Positions 43,129 through 52,265 of a stretch of DNA of 64,000 nucleotides are shown here, in pieces; position 1 is the first letter of the stretch, and each line of letters starts with the position of its first letter. The DNA is from Chlorogloeopsis fritschii PCC 6912. GTDB taxonomy: Bacteria > Cyanobacteriota > Cyanobacteriia > Cyanobacteriales > Nostocaceae. The notes below the pieces were generated by a model. That model made no database searches, had not been told where the DNA came from, and worked only from the letters and a program-made list of their open reading frames with translations. The DNA lies in contig NZ_AJLN01000061.1 of NCBI RefSeq assembly GCF_000317285.1, positions 62,001-126,000 on the forward strand. The letters run 5' to 3'. A program made the position numbers and the translations under genes.

Positions 43129-43259
43129 AGACTAGGGACTAGGGACTAGGAAGAAGCTCCAGGGGCAAGAACGTCAAGCACGATTCTCCGTGTCCCCGTG
43201 TCTGTGCGTCTCCTTGTCCCTTTGTCCTCTTTCTTCGTGTCCCCAATCCCCAATCCCCT
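43129..43259. repeat. Heptamer remnants between the two RND genes
   Basis: Three GACTAGG units at 43129-43150, then mixed sequence and CCCCAAT units (43243-43257) that reach the pump start codon. As for treZ and treY, no Shine-Dalgarno is left before the ATG at 43260. Confidence 0.75.
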
Positions 43260-46200
43260 ATGTTTGTTGACTTCTTTATTAAGCGACCTGTTTTTACCAG
43301 TGTCTGCGCCATCATTATTTTGCTAGTGGGGGCAATTAGCATCCCTACCCTACCGACAGAACAGTATCCAGAAATTAGTCCAACTCAAGTAGAGGTTACT
43401 GCTAACTACGTTGGTGCAAGCTCTGAAATCGTAGAAAACACCGTTACCACTGTCTTAGAACGACAGATTAACGGTGTTGAAGGCATGAAGTACATAACTT
43501 CTAGCAGCAGTAATAATGGTACTAGTACAATTACAGTTACTTTTGATGCTGCACGAGATCCAGATATTGCCGCCGTTGATGTGCAAAATCGCGTCTCGCT
43601 GGCTGAACCGCAATTGCCAGATCCAGTCAGGCAAACTGGAGTCACTGTCAGAAAGCAGTCCACTAATATTTTGTTGGCGATCGGATTGTATAGCAGTCAG
43701 GGAGAGTATGACAACGTATTTTTAAGTAATTATGCTGACCTCTACATCGCAGATGCCCTCAAAAGAATCAATGGTGTAAGTGAGGCGCGGATTTTTGGAG
43801 AACGTCGCTATGCGATGCGTTTGTGGCTCGATCCAAATCGACTTGCCAGTCGCAATCTCACCGCTCAAGATGTCATAGATGCTTTGGAAGAACAAAATAT
43901 ACAGGTAGGTGCGGGACAAATCGGTCAGCAGCCAGCGCCATCTGACCAAATGTATCAAATCGACTTACGTGCTATTAGCAGACTTACCGATGTCTCAGAA
44001 TTTGAAGATATAGTGCTCAAAACAGGCGACAACGGGACACTGGTTAAGCTCAAGGATGTAGGAAGAGCCGAATTAGGAGCCGAAAATTATAGTTCGTTCC
44101 TGCGATTTAGAGGTAATGAGGGTGTAGGTCTTGGTATATTTACCATCCCAGGAAGTAATGTGCTAGACGTAGCCAGAGCAGTCAAAGCCGAAATGGAACG
44201 ACTTTCTCAAAAGTTTCCACCGGGAATGGAGTATCAAGTTGCCTTTGATACCACTAGCTTTGTAGAAGCCTCGCTCTCGGAAGTAGTCTCTACTTTGTTA
44301 CTGGCGATCGCTTTGGTAATCCTGGTAATTTTTCTCTTCTTGCAGGATTGGCGCACAACCCTAATTCCTGTTGTTACTATTCCCCTGGCACTAATTGGTA
44401 CATTTGCCTTTGTCAAAGCCTTTAATTTTTCCATCAACACCTTGACATTATTTGGTCTCACCTTGGCAACAGGGATGGTAGTTGATGATGCCATTGTCGT
44501 AGTTGAAGATATTTCGCGCTTGATTCAACAAGAGGGAATGTCGCCGCGTCAGGCAGCATCAGTGGCAATGCAGGAATTATTCGGAGCAGTAATTGCTACT
44601 TCTTTGGTGTTGATGGCTGTATTTGTCCCCGTTGCCTTCTTTCCAGGAGCTACCGGACAAATATACAAACAATTTGCTTTAACAATTGCTTTTTCGATCA
44701 CCATTTCTACCTTTCTTGCTATTACCCTCACACCTTCTCTGTCTGCCTTGCTACTACGGCGCAGTCCCCCACAGCGCGGCATCTTGGGTTGGATATTTGG
44801 CAAGTTTAACTCGTTCCAAGACTCGATGCGCCACAAATATGAGTGGTTCCTCAACCGTTTGGTAAGGGTGAAAGCAATTGTCATTGCACTGTTTGTCTTC
44901 TCCTTAATATTGACTGGTTGGCTTTATACCCGCGTGCCTACATCATTCCTTCCAGATGAAGACCAAGGTTATTTTATTACCATTATTCAAGGGCCAGAGG
45001 GCGTTTCGCTGAACTACACCAGCAAAGTGATGCAGCAGGTAGAAGCAGAAATTCTCAAATTGCCAGAAGTCACAGGCACTTTTGCTGTGGGTGGATTTAG
45101 TTTTAGTGGTAGCACAGCTAATAATGGTGTAATTTTTACAACCCTAAAGCCTTGGGATCAACGCCGCAATCAGCCAGTACAGGCAATTATCGGCAATTTG
45201 CGAGGTAAATTATCAGGAATTACTGAAGCAAGAGTTTTGCCAGTCAATCCACCCACAATTCGAGGTTTAGGTAGTTTTAGTGGTTTTCAATATCAGCTAC
45301 AAGATCGAGCTGGTAATAGCGACTTAGAAACCATGCTGCAAGTCATGGGGCAGTTACTTCAGCAAGGCAATCAAACACCAGGATTGCAAGCTGTATTTAG
45401 CACCTTTGCTGCCAATACTCCCCAAATGTTGATTGAAGTCGATCGCAATCGCGCTAAGGCTCTCAATGTTGATGTAGATGAAATATTTAATACTCTACAG
45501 AGTTACTTAGGTTCGCGGTATGTAAATGACTTTAATTATGAACGGCGCACTTACCGGGTATACGTTCAAGCAGATGCTCAGTTTCGCTCCAACCCAGAGG
45601 ATATCAATAAATTGTATGTTCGCTCTGCTGACGATCAAATGATTCCTCTGGGCAATCTTGTCAAACTCACTCCTACTACCGGAGCGCAAACAATTAATCA
45701 CTACAACTTGTTCCGCTCAATTGAAATTAACGGCTCACCAGCTCCCGGTTACAGTTCGGGGCAAGCAATTCAAGCCATGGAACAAGTATCGCAAAAGGTT
45801 TTACCAACAACTTTTGGTTATGAATGGACGGGGATAGCAGCAGAAGAAAAAGAATCAGGGGGACTCGCACCTTTAATTTTTGGCTTGGGACTTGTTTTTG
45901 TTTTCTTAGTATTAGCTGCCCAGTATGAGAATTATGTTGATCCGTTGATTATTATGCTTTCGGTTCCTTTAGCTATCTTGGGGGCACTGTCAGCACAGTC
46001 GTTGCGGGGACTTAATAACGATATCTTTTGCCAGGTTGGATTGGTGATGTTGATTGGTTTGGCAAGTAAAAATGCCATTTTGATTGTGGAATTTGCCAAC
46101 CAACTACACGAGCAAGGGCTTTCGATTACCAAAGCTGCAGTACAAGCATCTCAAGAGCGCTTGCGTCCGATTCTGATGACTGCCATTTCTACCTTGTTGG

Positions 46201-46433
46201 GGATTTTCCCCTTAGTCATTGCCACAGGTGCAGGGGCTGGTAGCCGTCAATCTCTGGGTACAGCAGTGTTTGGTGGAATGCTTGTTGCTACCTTCTTAAG
46301 TTTGTTTGTGGTGCCAATTTTATATATTGTAATTGGAACAATACGCGATCGCTTGTTTTCGCGTCGTCGTCCACCTCAACCACCACAACATCTAGAAGAT
46401 GATGGTCGAGTTTCTACTGAAATATATCGATAA
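43260..46433 (+). CDS. RND multidrug efflux transporter (HAE1/AcrB family)
   Basis: A 1057-residue inner-membrane pump with twelve predicted helices and two large periplasmic loops. Residues IKRPVFTSVCAIIILLVGA at the N-terminus, the GMVVDDAIVVVEDISR helix with its two proton-relay aspartates (DD), and the late GLASKNAILIVEFANQ segment are family hallmarks. It exports hydrophobic compounds using the proton gradient together with the adaptor upstream. Substrate cannot be read from sequence. A terminator follows. Its start lacks a ribosome site because repeats abut the ATG. Confidence 0.95.
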   Translation: MFVDFFIKRPVFTSVCAIIILLVGAISIPTLPTEQYPEISPTQVEVTANYVGASSEIVENTVTTVLERQINGVEGMKYITSSSSNNGTSTITVTFDAARDPDIAAVDVQNRVSLAEPQLPDPVRQTGVTVRKQSTNILLAIGLYSSQGEYDNVFLSNYADLYIADALKRINGVSEARIFGERRYAMRLWLDPNRLASRNLTAQDVIDALEEQNIQVGAGQIGQQPAPSDQMYQIDLRAISRLTDVSEFEDIVLKTGDNGTLVKLKDVGRAELGAENYSSFLRFRGNEGVGLGIFTIPGSNVLDVARAVKAEMERLSQKFPPGMEYQVAFDTTSFVEASLSEVVSTLLLAIALVILVIFLFLQDWRTTLIPVVTIPLALIGTFAFVKAFNFSINTLTLFGLTLATGMVVDDAIVVVEDISRLIQQEGMSPRQAASVAMQELFGAVIATSLVLMAVFVPVAFFPGATGQIYKQFALTIAFSITISTFLAITLTPSLSALLLRRSPPQRGILGWIFGKFNSFQDSMRHKYEWFLNRLVRVKAIVIALFVFSLILTGWLYTRVPTSFLPDEDQGYFITIIQGPEGVSLNYTSKVMQQVEAEILKLPEVTGTFAVGGFSFSGSTANNGVIFTTLKPWDQRRNQPVQAIIGNLRGKLSGITEARVLPVNPPTIRGLGSFSGFQYQLQDRAGNSDLETMLQVMGQLLQQGNQTPGLQAVFSTFAANTPQMLIEVDRNRAKALNVDVDEIFNTLQSYLGSRYVNDFNYERRTYRVYVQADAQFRSNPEDINKLYVRSADDQMIPLGNLVKLTPTTGAQTINHYNLFRSIEINGSPAPGYSSGQAIQAMEQVSQKVLPTTFGYEWTGIAAEEKESGGLAPLIFGLGLVFVFLVLAAQYENYVDPLIIMLSVPLAILGALSAQSLRGLNNDIFCQVGLVMLIGLASKNAILIVEFANQLHEQGLSITKAAVQASQERLRPILMTAISTLLGIFPLVIATGAGAGSRQSLGTAVFGGMLVATFLSLFVVPILYIVIGTIRDRLFSRRRPPQPPQHLEDDGRVSTEIYR

Positions 46434-46443
46434 ATTTCCTAAC

Positions 46444-46475
46444 AACCCGGTTTTTCACTGAAATCGGGTTTTTTT
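46444..46475 (+). terminator. Terminator after the RND pump
   Basis: Stem AACCCG / CGGGTT with partial pairing inside (TTTTTC with GAAAT) and a run of seven T residues. It lies ten bases behind the stop codon of the pump and separates it from the antiporter gene. Confidence 0.8.
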
Positions 46476-46507
46476 ATATCCAAAAGAGTTGAAAAAAGCA
46501 ACACACA

Positions 46508-47893
46508 ATGTTAGCAAATTCTATAACCTGGGTGACTTCTTTTACCTCTAGCCAAATTATTCCTCTGTTGGCAACTGCCACAGAATCAGACAGTACTGCC
46601 ATCATGGCAGGAGTGCTAATCAGTTTGATAGTAATTTATCTTGCCAGTATTATTGGTGCTGAGATTTGTGCCCGCTTAAATATGCCACCAGTTTTAGGAC
46701 AGCTACTAGGTGGGCTTGTGGTGGGAATTTCTGCTTTTCATTTATTAGTATTTCCTGAAGGTGGAGGCGATAGTAGTAATTCCCTCATTATTAATTTCTT
46801 AATAGCCACTACAGGTTTAAGTTTGGATGGAGCAGTAACTACATTTCAAATCAATAGCGAAGTTATTTCGGTATTGGCAGAAATAGGTGTAGTCATTCTG
46901 CTATTTGAAATTGGTTTAGAATCAGATTTAAAAGAACTGCTGAAAGTAGGGCCTTACTCAGCAATAGTTGCATTAGTAGGAGTAGCCGCCCCCTTTTTTG
47001 GCGGTACTTTTGGATTAATTTACTTGTTTGGTGTGCCTACTATTCCGGCAATTTTCGCTGGCGCTGCTCTTACCGCAACCAGTATTGGGATTACCGCTAA
47101 AGTTTTAGCAGAACTGCAATATCTCAATCGTAAAGAAGGCCAAATTATTATTGGTGCCGCTGTTTTAGATGATGTTCTTGGTATTATTATTCTTGCTGTA
47201 GTTGCAAGTCTCGCAAAAACTGGAGAAGTAGAACTGACGAATGTACTATATTTAATTGTCAGTGCAGTAGCATTTTTAGTCGGAGCAGTTTTACTCGGTC
47301 GTCTTTTCAATCCTTACTTTGTCAAAATTGTCGATGAATTGAGAACTCGCGGGCAGCTATTAATTCCGGCTTTAATTTTTGCTTTTGTTTTGTCCTATAT
47401 TGCTACAGCCATTCATTTAGAAGCAATTCTAGGAGCATTTACTGCTGGCTTGGTTTTAGCAGAAACTCAAAAATGTCGGGCGCTCAAAAACCAAGTTGTT
47501 CCTATTGCAGATATATTAGTACCAATTTTCTTCGTGGTTGTAAGTGCCAAAACTAATATAGGCGTCTTAAATCCATTTGTACCCGAAAATCGTGAAGGTC
47601 TAATTATCGCTGCATTCTTAATTTTGGTAGCAATTGTAGGCAAAGTGATCAGCGGTTTTACGGTATTTGACCGAGAGGAAACTAATCGGTTAGCAATTGG
47701 TGTTGGCATGATTCCACGGGGAGAAGTAGGACTGGTATTTGCAGGTATCGGCTCAACAACTGGAGTTTTGTCGGGTTCTTTAGATGCTGCAATTATTGTG
47801 ATGGTAATTTTGACAACTTTTTTAGCACCACCCTTACTATCATTTGTGTTTCAAAAGCCTGCACAGGTTTCTGTGGAAACTAAAAAAGGATAA
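46508..47893 (+). CDS. Cation/proton antiporter, CPA2 (Kef/NapA-like) family
   Basis: 461 residues with about thirteen membrane helices. The segment LNMPPVLGQLLGGLVVG and the ITAKVLAELQYLNRKEGQIIIGAAVLDDVLGII stretch, with its paired Asp residues, are typical of CPA2 exchangers. There is no C-terminal RCK/TrkA-N domain, so it is a NapA-type exchanger of Na+ or K+ for H+ rather than a glutathione-gated Kef system. It lies 74 bases behind the RND pump but beyond a terminator, so it is likely transcribed on its own. A second antiporter of another family is at 37.8-39.3 kb. Confidence 0.92.
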   Translation: MLANSITWVTSFTSSQIIPLLATATESDSTAIMAGVLISLIVIYLASIIGAEICARLNMPPVLGQLLGGLVVGISAFHLLVFPEGGGDSSNSLIINFLIATTGLSLDGAVTTFQINSEVISVLAEIGVVILLFEIGLESDLKELLKVGPYSAIVALVGVAAPFFGGTFGLIYLFGVPTIPAIFAGAALTATSIGITAKVLAELQYLNRKEGQIIIGAAVLDDVLGIIILAVVASLAKTGEVELTNVLYLIVSAVAFLVGAVLLGRLFNPYFVKIVDELRTRGQLLIPALIFAFVLSYIATAIHLEAILGAFTAGLVLAETQKCRALKNQVVPIADILVPIFFVVVSAKTNIGVLNPFVPENREGLIIAAFLILVAIVGKVISGFTVFDREETNRLAIGVGMIPRGEVGLVFAGIGSTTGVLSGSLDAAIIVMVILTTFLAPPLLSFVFQKPAQVSVETKKG

Positions 47894-47970
47894 TTAAGAA
47901 AGCGTAGGATAAAAGGTAGAAGAGAAAAAAGCTTTTTAACTAGTCTTTTTGAAATCGATAAAATTACCTG

Positions 47971-48184
47971 TGATGTGAATAAAAATGGCAAGTAAAAATC
48001 ATGTTTTAGAAATCGACCACCGATGGACACAGATAAACACAGATAAATCATCCGTGTGCATCTGTGTTTATCTGCGGAAAGTTTGTAGACGCTTTGCGGC
48101 TTCCCGTAGGGTGCGCCGGTTTCCGGCGTTAGCGTAGCTCCTCGCGGAGCGAGGCTCAAAGCTTTCCAAGACAGTGGTCGTTAT
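47971..48184. repeat. Dispersed palindromic element, copy B
   Basis: Same core as copy A at 11506-11746 (CGACCACCG ... GCGGAAAGTTTGTAGACG ... GAGGCTCAAAGCTTTCC ... GTGGTCG), in the same direction. The 42-base arm, which in copy A lies to the right, is here on the left in reverse complement (TGATGTGAATAAAAATGGCA). The core has thus been flipped relative to its arms in one of the copies. Confidence 0.8.
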
Positions 48185-48339
48185 TACCTAAAACTTGGAA
48201 TTTTTTGCAAAAATACTCCTTAAAGTTGATTTACTCTGTTTTGAACAACGAAGATTATTACAACTAAATCTGCACAGAAACTTACCAAAAGGGGCGATCG
48301 CCTAAGTCAATCAAAGATTGCAGTAGAGGTACACTAGCA

Positions 48340-48735
48340 ATGAAAATCGGTTTAGCATACACAAGATTACTGGTAAAAGACTGGAAAGCTAGCTTTTTAT
48401 TCTACAAAGATGTAATGGAATTTGACGTTGCTGTAGAAGATGAAGAAGACGGATATGCCGAGTTTAAAGCCGGAGATATGAGGCTAAGTATATTTCGGCG
48501 GCAAGAAATGGCGCAACTAATTCACAATGCTGACAAACCACCCCATGCCGAATGTCAAGATACTGTAGCATTAATTTTTACAGTCCATGATGTGGAAGAA
48601 GAGTATCAGCAATTAAGACATAAAGGTGTGAAATTTATCGCACCACCCATGAATAATCCCTACTTCGGAATCAAAACGGCTTATCTTCGAGATCCAGACG
48701 GAACTTTGATCGGTCTATACCAGCTTTTAGTATGA
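48340..48735 (+). CDS. VOC superfamily (glyoxalase/bleomycin-resistance fold) protein
   Basis: 131 residues with the beta-alpha-beta-beta-beta repeats of the VOC fold (IGLAYTRLLVKDWKASFLFYKDVM, then VALIFTVHDVEEEYQQLRHKGVKF, AYLRDPDGTLIGLYQ). Two of the usual metal-ligand positions appear to be non-ligand residues (R in YTRLLV, Y in IGLYQ), so it may bind a ligand rather than act as glyoxalase I. AGAGGT lies before the ATG. Its stop is six bases from the start of the receiver-FAD gene, so the two are co-transcribed. Confidence 0.85.
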   Translation: MKIGLAYTRLLVKDWKASFLFYKDVMEFDVAVEDEEDGYAEFKAGDMRLSIFRRQEMAQLIHNADKPPHAECQDTVALIFTVHDVEEEYQQLRHKGVKFIAPPMNNPYFGIKTAYLRDPDGTLIGLYQLLV

Positions 48736-48741
48736 GGGAAT

Positions 48742-50406
48742 ATGAATAAACCAGCGATCGTAACGGTTGACGATGATCCAGAAGTTTTACAAGCAGTAGT
48801 ACGAGATCTGCGGCAGGAATATGGAGAAAACTATCGTATATTGCGTGCTGATTCTGGTGCTAGCGCTTTGGAAGCACTAGAACAACTCAAACTCCGAAAC
48901 CAGTCAGTAGCACTATTTTTGGTAGATCAACGAATGCCGCAAATGTCTGGTGTTGAGTTTCTCGAACAAGCCATGTCAATATTTCCAGACGCAAAGCGTG
49001 CCTTACTCACTGCCTATGCAGACACCGATGCCGCGATTCGCGCCATCAATACCACAAAAATCGATTACTATTTAATGAAACCGTGGAACCCGCCAGAAGA
49101 ACGGTTATATCCAGTTTTGAACGATTTGCTTGATGACTGGCAAGCAACATTCCGCCCACCCTTTGAAGGTATTCGTGTAATTGGTAACCGTTGGTCGCCT
49201 CATTCCCATCAAGTTAAAGACTTCCTTGCACGAAATCAAGTGCCTTATGAGTGGATGGATATTGAATTATCGAAGGAAGCCGAACAGCTAGTCGAATACG
49301 CTGATTGCAATAAAATACACTTTCCTTTAGTTATTTTCCCTGATGGTTCTAAATTAACACAGCCAACCAATACAGAGATTGCCGAGAAAATAGGATTGCG
49401 AACTCAGGCGCAACAGCCATTTTATGACTTAATTATTGTCGGCGGCGGCCCTGCCGGACTTGCAGCCGCAGTGTATGGTGCATCCGAAGGGTTGCGCACG
49501 GTGATGATTGAACGAGAAGCCCCAGGCGGACAAGCCGGAACAAGTTCACGTATTGAAAATTACCTTGGTTTTCCCGTAGGCTTAAGCGGAGGCGATTTGG
49601 CGCGTCGTGCCGTTACCCAAGCAAGACGTTTTGGTGTGGAAATTCTTACACCGCAGGAAGCGAAAGGCATTCGCGTCGCAGAACCGTACCGATTTTTGCA
49701 GTTGTCAGATGGCAGTGAAATTAGCTGTCATGCGATGATTTTGGCGCTAGGTGTGGCGTGGCGGCGATTGGATGTACCTGGAGTGAACCGCTTGACTGGT
49801 GCGGGTGTTTACTATGGTGCAGCGCAGTCGGAAGCGATGAGTTGTAAAGACGAAGAAGTTTATATAGTCGGTGGGGCAAATTCCGCCGGACAAGCAGCGA
49901 TGTATTTTTCTAAATATGCTCGCCATGTAACAATGTTGGTACGAGGCAACTCCTTGGGTATAAGTATGTCTCAGTACTTGATTGACCAAATCGCCGATAC
50001 ACCAAATATTACTGTAAAAACGCAAACTAGCGTCATTGAAGCCAAAGGTGAAACATCTCTAGAAGCAATTACTCTCAAGAATAACCTCACTGGTGAAACA
50101 CAAACAGTTCCTGCCACTTCACTATTTATCTTTATTGGGGCAGCACCCCGTACTGAATGGTTAGATGGCGTGATAGAACGAAGCGATCGCGGTTTTATTT
50201 TAACCGGGCCAGATTTGCTGCGCGACAAACAGCACATTAAAGGATGGAATTTGGAACGCGATCCCTATTTGCTAGAAACAAATATTCCCGGTATTTTTGC
50301 AGTGGGTGATGTGCGTCATGGTTCAGTAAAGCGCGTTGCTTCGGGAGTAGGTGAAGGTTCAATCTGCGTTCAGTTCGTGCATCAATATCTAAGCAAAGTC
50401 TTGTAA
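48742..50406 (+). CDS. Receiver / glutaredoxin-like / thioredoxin-reductase-like fusion
   Basis: 554 residues. A receiver domain (about 3-125, phospho-Asp D62 in LVDQRMPQMSG) is followed by a glutaredoxin-like segment (about 142-215) and an FAD/NAD-binding thioredoxin-reductase-like domain (about 228-550, GGGPAGLAAA and VGGANSAGQAA dinucleotide motifs, and AVGDVRHG). The places that hold redox cysteines are changed: SPHS (152-155) instead of CPxC in the glutaredoxin-like part, and YGAAQS (358-363) instead of CATC in the reductase part. It may sense NAD(P)H or FAD state rather than reduce disulphides. GAGGGA precedes its start. Two kinases follow and are probably its phosphate donors. Confidence 0.9.
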   Translation: MNKPAIVTVDDDPEVLQAVVRDLRQEYGENYRILRADSGASALEALEQLKLRNQSVALFLVDQRMPQMSGVEFLEQAMSIFPDAKRALLTAYADTDAAIRAINTTKIDYYLMKPWNPPEERLYPVLNDLLDDWQATFRPPFEGIRVIGNRWSPHSHQVKDFLARNQVPYEWMDIELSKEAEQLVEYADCNKIHFPLVIFPDGSKLTQPTNTEIAEKIGLRTQAQQPFYDLIIVGGGPAGLAAAVYGASEGLRTVMIEREAPGGQAGTSSRIENYLGFPVGLSGGDLARRAVTQARRFGVEILTPQEAKGIRVAEPYRFLQLSDGSEISCHAMILALGVAWRRLDVPGVNRLTGAGVYYGAAQSEAMSCKDEEVYIVGGANSAGQAAMYFSKYARHVTMLVRGNSLGISMSQYLIDQIADTPNITVKTQTSVIEAKGETSLEAITLKNNLTGETQTVPATSLFIFIGAAPRTEWLDGVIERSDRGFILTGPDLLRDKQHIKGWNLERDPYLLETNIPGIFAVGDVRHGSVKRVASGVGEGSICVQFVHQYLSKVL

Positions 50407-50600
50407 CTTCTGCCTACCAACGGATACGCCACTACCTACCCTACCCTGCGGGAACCCCTTTCGGGGAACAGGAACAGCAAAGACTGCGGGAAGGGCTACT
50501 CTGCGAGAAGCCGCTTTGCGTCTACGCCCAACGCTGAACGGAAGCCGTACCTACGGAAGCTGCTCCGCATCTACCGCGTCTACGTGTCTACTGCCCCCTG
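50407..50600. repeat. Repeat-rich spacer before the first CRP-domain kinase
   Basis: Contains several short inverted pieces such as CGGGAACCCCTTTCGGGGAA and GAAGCCGCTTTGCGTCTACG, AAGCTGCTCCGCATCTACC and CGCGTCTACG, of the same repeat families seen at 5397 and 11581. No gene. The AGGAG for the next gene lies at 50652-50656. Confidence 0.65.
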
Positions 50601-50661
50601 CCTTCTGCCTTCTAATTATTCCAGCCAACCCAAAATTAAACAAAATCAATCAGGAGTTGTC

Positions 50662-52080
50662 ATGCTGCACGATCCCAACCAGATGACGCTGTTTCCTAAA
50701 TTGCCAGATGACGCTTTAGAAGAGATGAAGCATTATGGCAGTCAGATCCAACTCAATGCAGGGGATGTACTGTTTAATGAAGGTGACTCTAACTACAGTT
50801 TTCACGCAGTTTTAGACGGCGAAATCGAGATTACCAAACAAGTCGGCGGCGAGACGAGACTGCTTGCTATTCATCGTCGTGGTGAATTTGTGGGTGAATT
50901 ATCCATGCTGACTGGTTCGGCTTATATTGTCAATGCCCGCGCGATCGCATCCACTCAAGTATTGCGAATTGATATCGATACCTTTAAGCAAATTCTCACC
51001 GATTGTTCACCCTTAGCAGATGTCATTCTGACTGCGATGGCAGGTAGAAGCAAAGATTTAGAAGCACAACTGCGACAACAAGAGAAGATGGCAGCCTTGG
51101 GTAAACTCTCAGCAGGTTTGGCACACGAATTAAACAATCCAGGAGCAGCAGCGCGACGGGCAGCATCATTATTACGCGAGAATTTCCAAAACTTGCAATC
51201 TCTAACTCTAGGGCTAAGTTGCCTTACCAAAGAACAACTTAATTTACTGGTGGAAATTCAAAATCAAGCAACAGAATACATTGCTAATGCACCCAAACTA
51301 GATCCTCTTACCCAAAGTGATAAAGAAGACGAAGTAACGGATTGGCTAGAAGAACGTGATGTAGCTAATGCTTGGAAACTTGCCCCCACATTTGTTTCTG
51401 CCGGATTAGATTCTGCCAAGCTCGATATTATTAGCGATCGCATCCCCTCCGACTCACTGGGCAACGTGTTGAATTGGTTAGAAACTGCACTGTCAGCAAC
51501 AGGACTCATCAACGATATCGAACAGAGTACAACACGCATTTCTGAGTTGGTGAAAGCAATTAAAGGCTACACCTACATGGATCAAGCTCCCCTGCAAGAA
51601 ATAGATGTGCATGAGGGAATCGAAAACACTTTGCTGATTTTTAGTTGTCGGATCAAGAAGGGAATCATTATTCACCGCAACTACGATCGCACTCTGCCAC
51701 GCATCTGCGCCTATGCTAGCGAACTCAATCAAGTGTGGACAAATTTGATTGACAATGCCATTGATGCAATGGATGGCAAAGGCGATTTAACTATTAGCAC
51801 TTGTAAAGACAATAACTGTCTTGTAGTAGAAATAGCTGACACAGGAATCGGCATTCCAGAAGCGATACAATCTCGTATTTTTGAGCCATTTTTTACTACT
51901 AAAGGTGTAGGTAAAGGCACTGGTTTAGGTTTAGAAATTACTTACCGAATAGTCGTCAACAGACACAAAGGTGATATTCATGTTGAATCTAAACCTGGAG
52001 ATACGCGCTTTCGCGTGCGTTTGCCCATCATCAAACCTGTTGACAACTCGTGTAAAGAAAGCAAAGGGCAATCACAATGA
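50662..52080 (+). CDS. Histidine kinase with cyclic-nucleotide-binding-like sensor domain (first copy)
   Basis: 472 residues from ATG 50662, supported by AGGAG five bases upstream. Sensor: a CRP/cNMP-type beta barrel (about 8-130, [26 protein letters not shown]). The H-box follows (H155 in [15 protein letters not shown]), then an unusual linker of about 150 residues ([36 protein letters not shown]), then the ATPase domain with [16 protein letters not shown] and [15 protein letters not shown]. It lies behind the receiver-FAD gene and before a second kinase of the same design. No receiver domain of its own, so the fused receiver upstream is the natural partner. Confidence 0.9.
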   Translation: MLHDPNQMTLFPKLPDDALEEMKHYGSQIQLNAGDVLFNEGDSNYSFHAVLDGEIEITKQVGGETRLLAIHRRGEFVGELSMLTGSAYIVNARAIASTQVLRIDIDTFKQILTDCSPLADVILTAMAGRSKDLEAQLRQQEKMAALGKLSAGLAHELNNPGAAARRAASLLRENFQNLQSLTLGLSCLTKEQLNLLVEIQNQATEYIANAPKLDPLTQSDKEDEVTDWLEERDVANAWKLAPTFVSAGLDSAKLDIISDRIPSDSLGNVLNWLETALSATGLINDIEQSTTRISELVKAIKGYTYMDQAPLQEIDVHEGIENTLLIFSCRIKKGIIIHRNYDRTLPRICAYASELNQVWTNLIDNAIDAMDGKGDLTISTCKDNNCLVVEIADTGIGIPEAIQSRIFEPFFTTKGVGKGTGLGLEITYRIVVNRHKGDIHVESKPGDTRFRVRLPIIKPVDNSCKESKGQSQ

Positions 52081-52157
52081 AACAAGTTTCACCGCCAGGC
52101 ATAAAAAAGAGACGCGGGGACACGAGGAATCGTTCTTTCTCCGCGCCTTTGCGTGAC

Positions 52158-52198
52158 GCCAGTTGCTACAACGCGGGGAACCCGCGCAACGCACTGGC
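52158..52198. repeat. TTGCTACAACG hairpin element
   Basis: Stem GCCAGT / ACTGGC around TTGCTACAACGCGGGG and CCCGCGCAACG; a related hairpin is at 32363-32438. It lies between the two kinase genes, in sequence that is still open in the frame of the second kinase. Confidence 0.7.
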
Positions 52199-52265
52199 TC
52201 CTCTGCGTGAGATAAAATTCATCCCCTTAAACAGACATGATATTACTTCCAAAATTGGTTTGATT

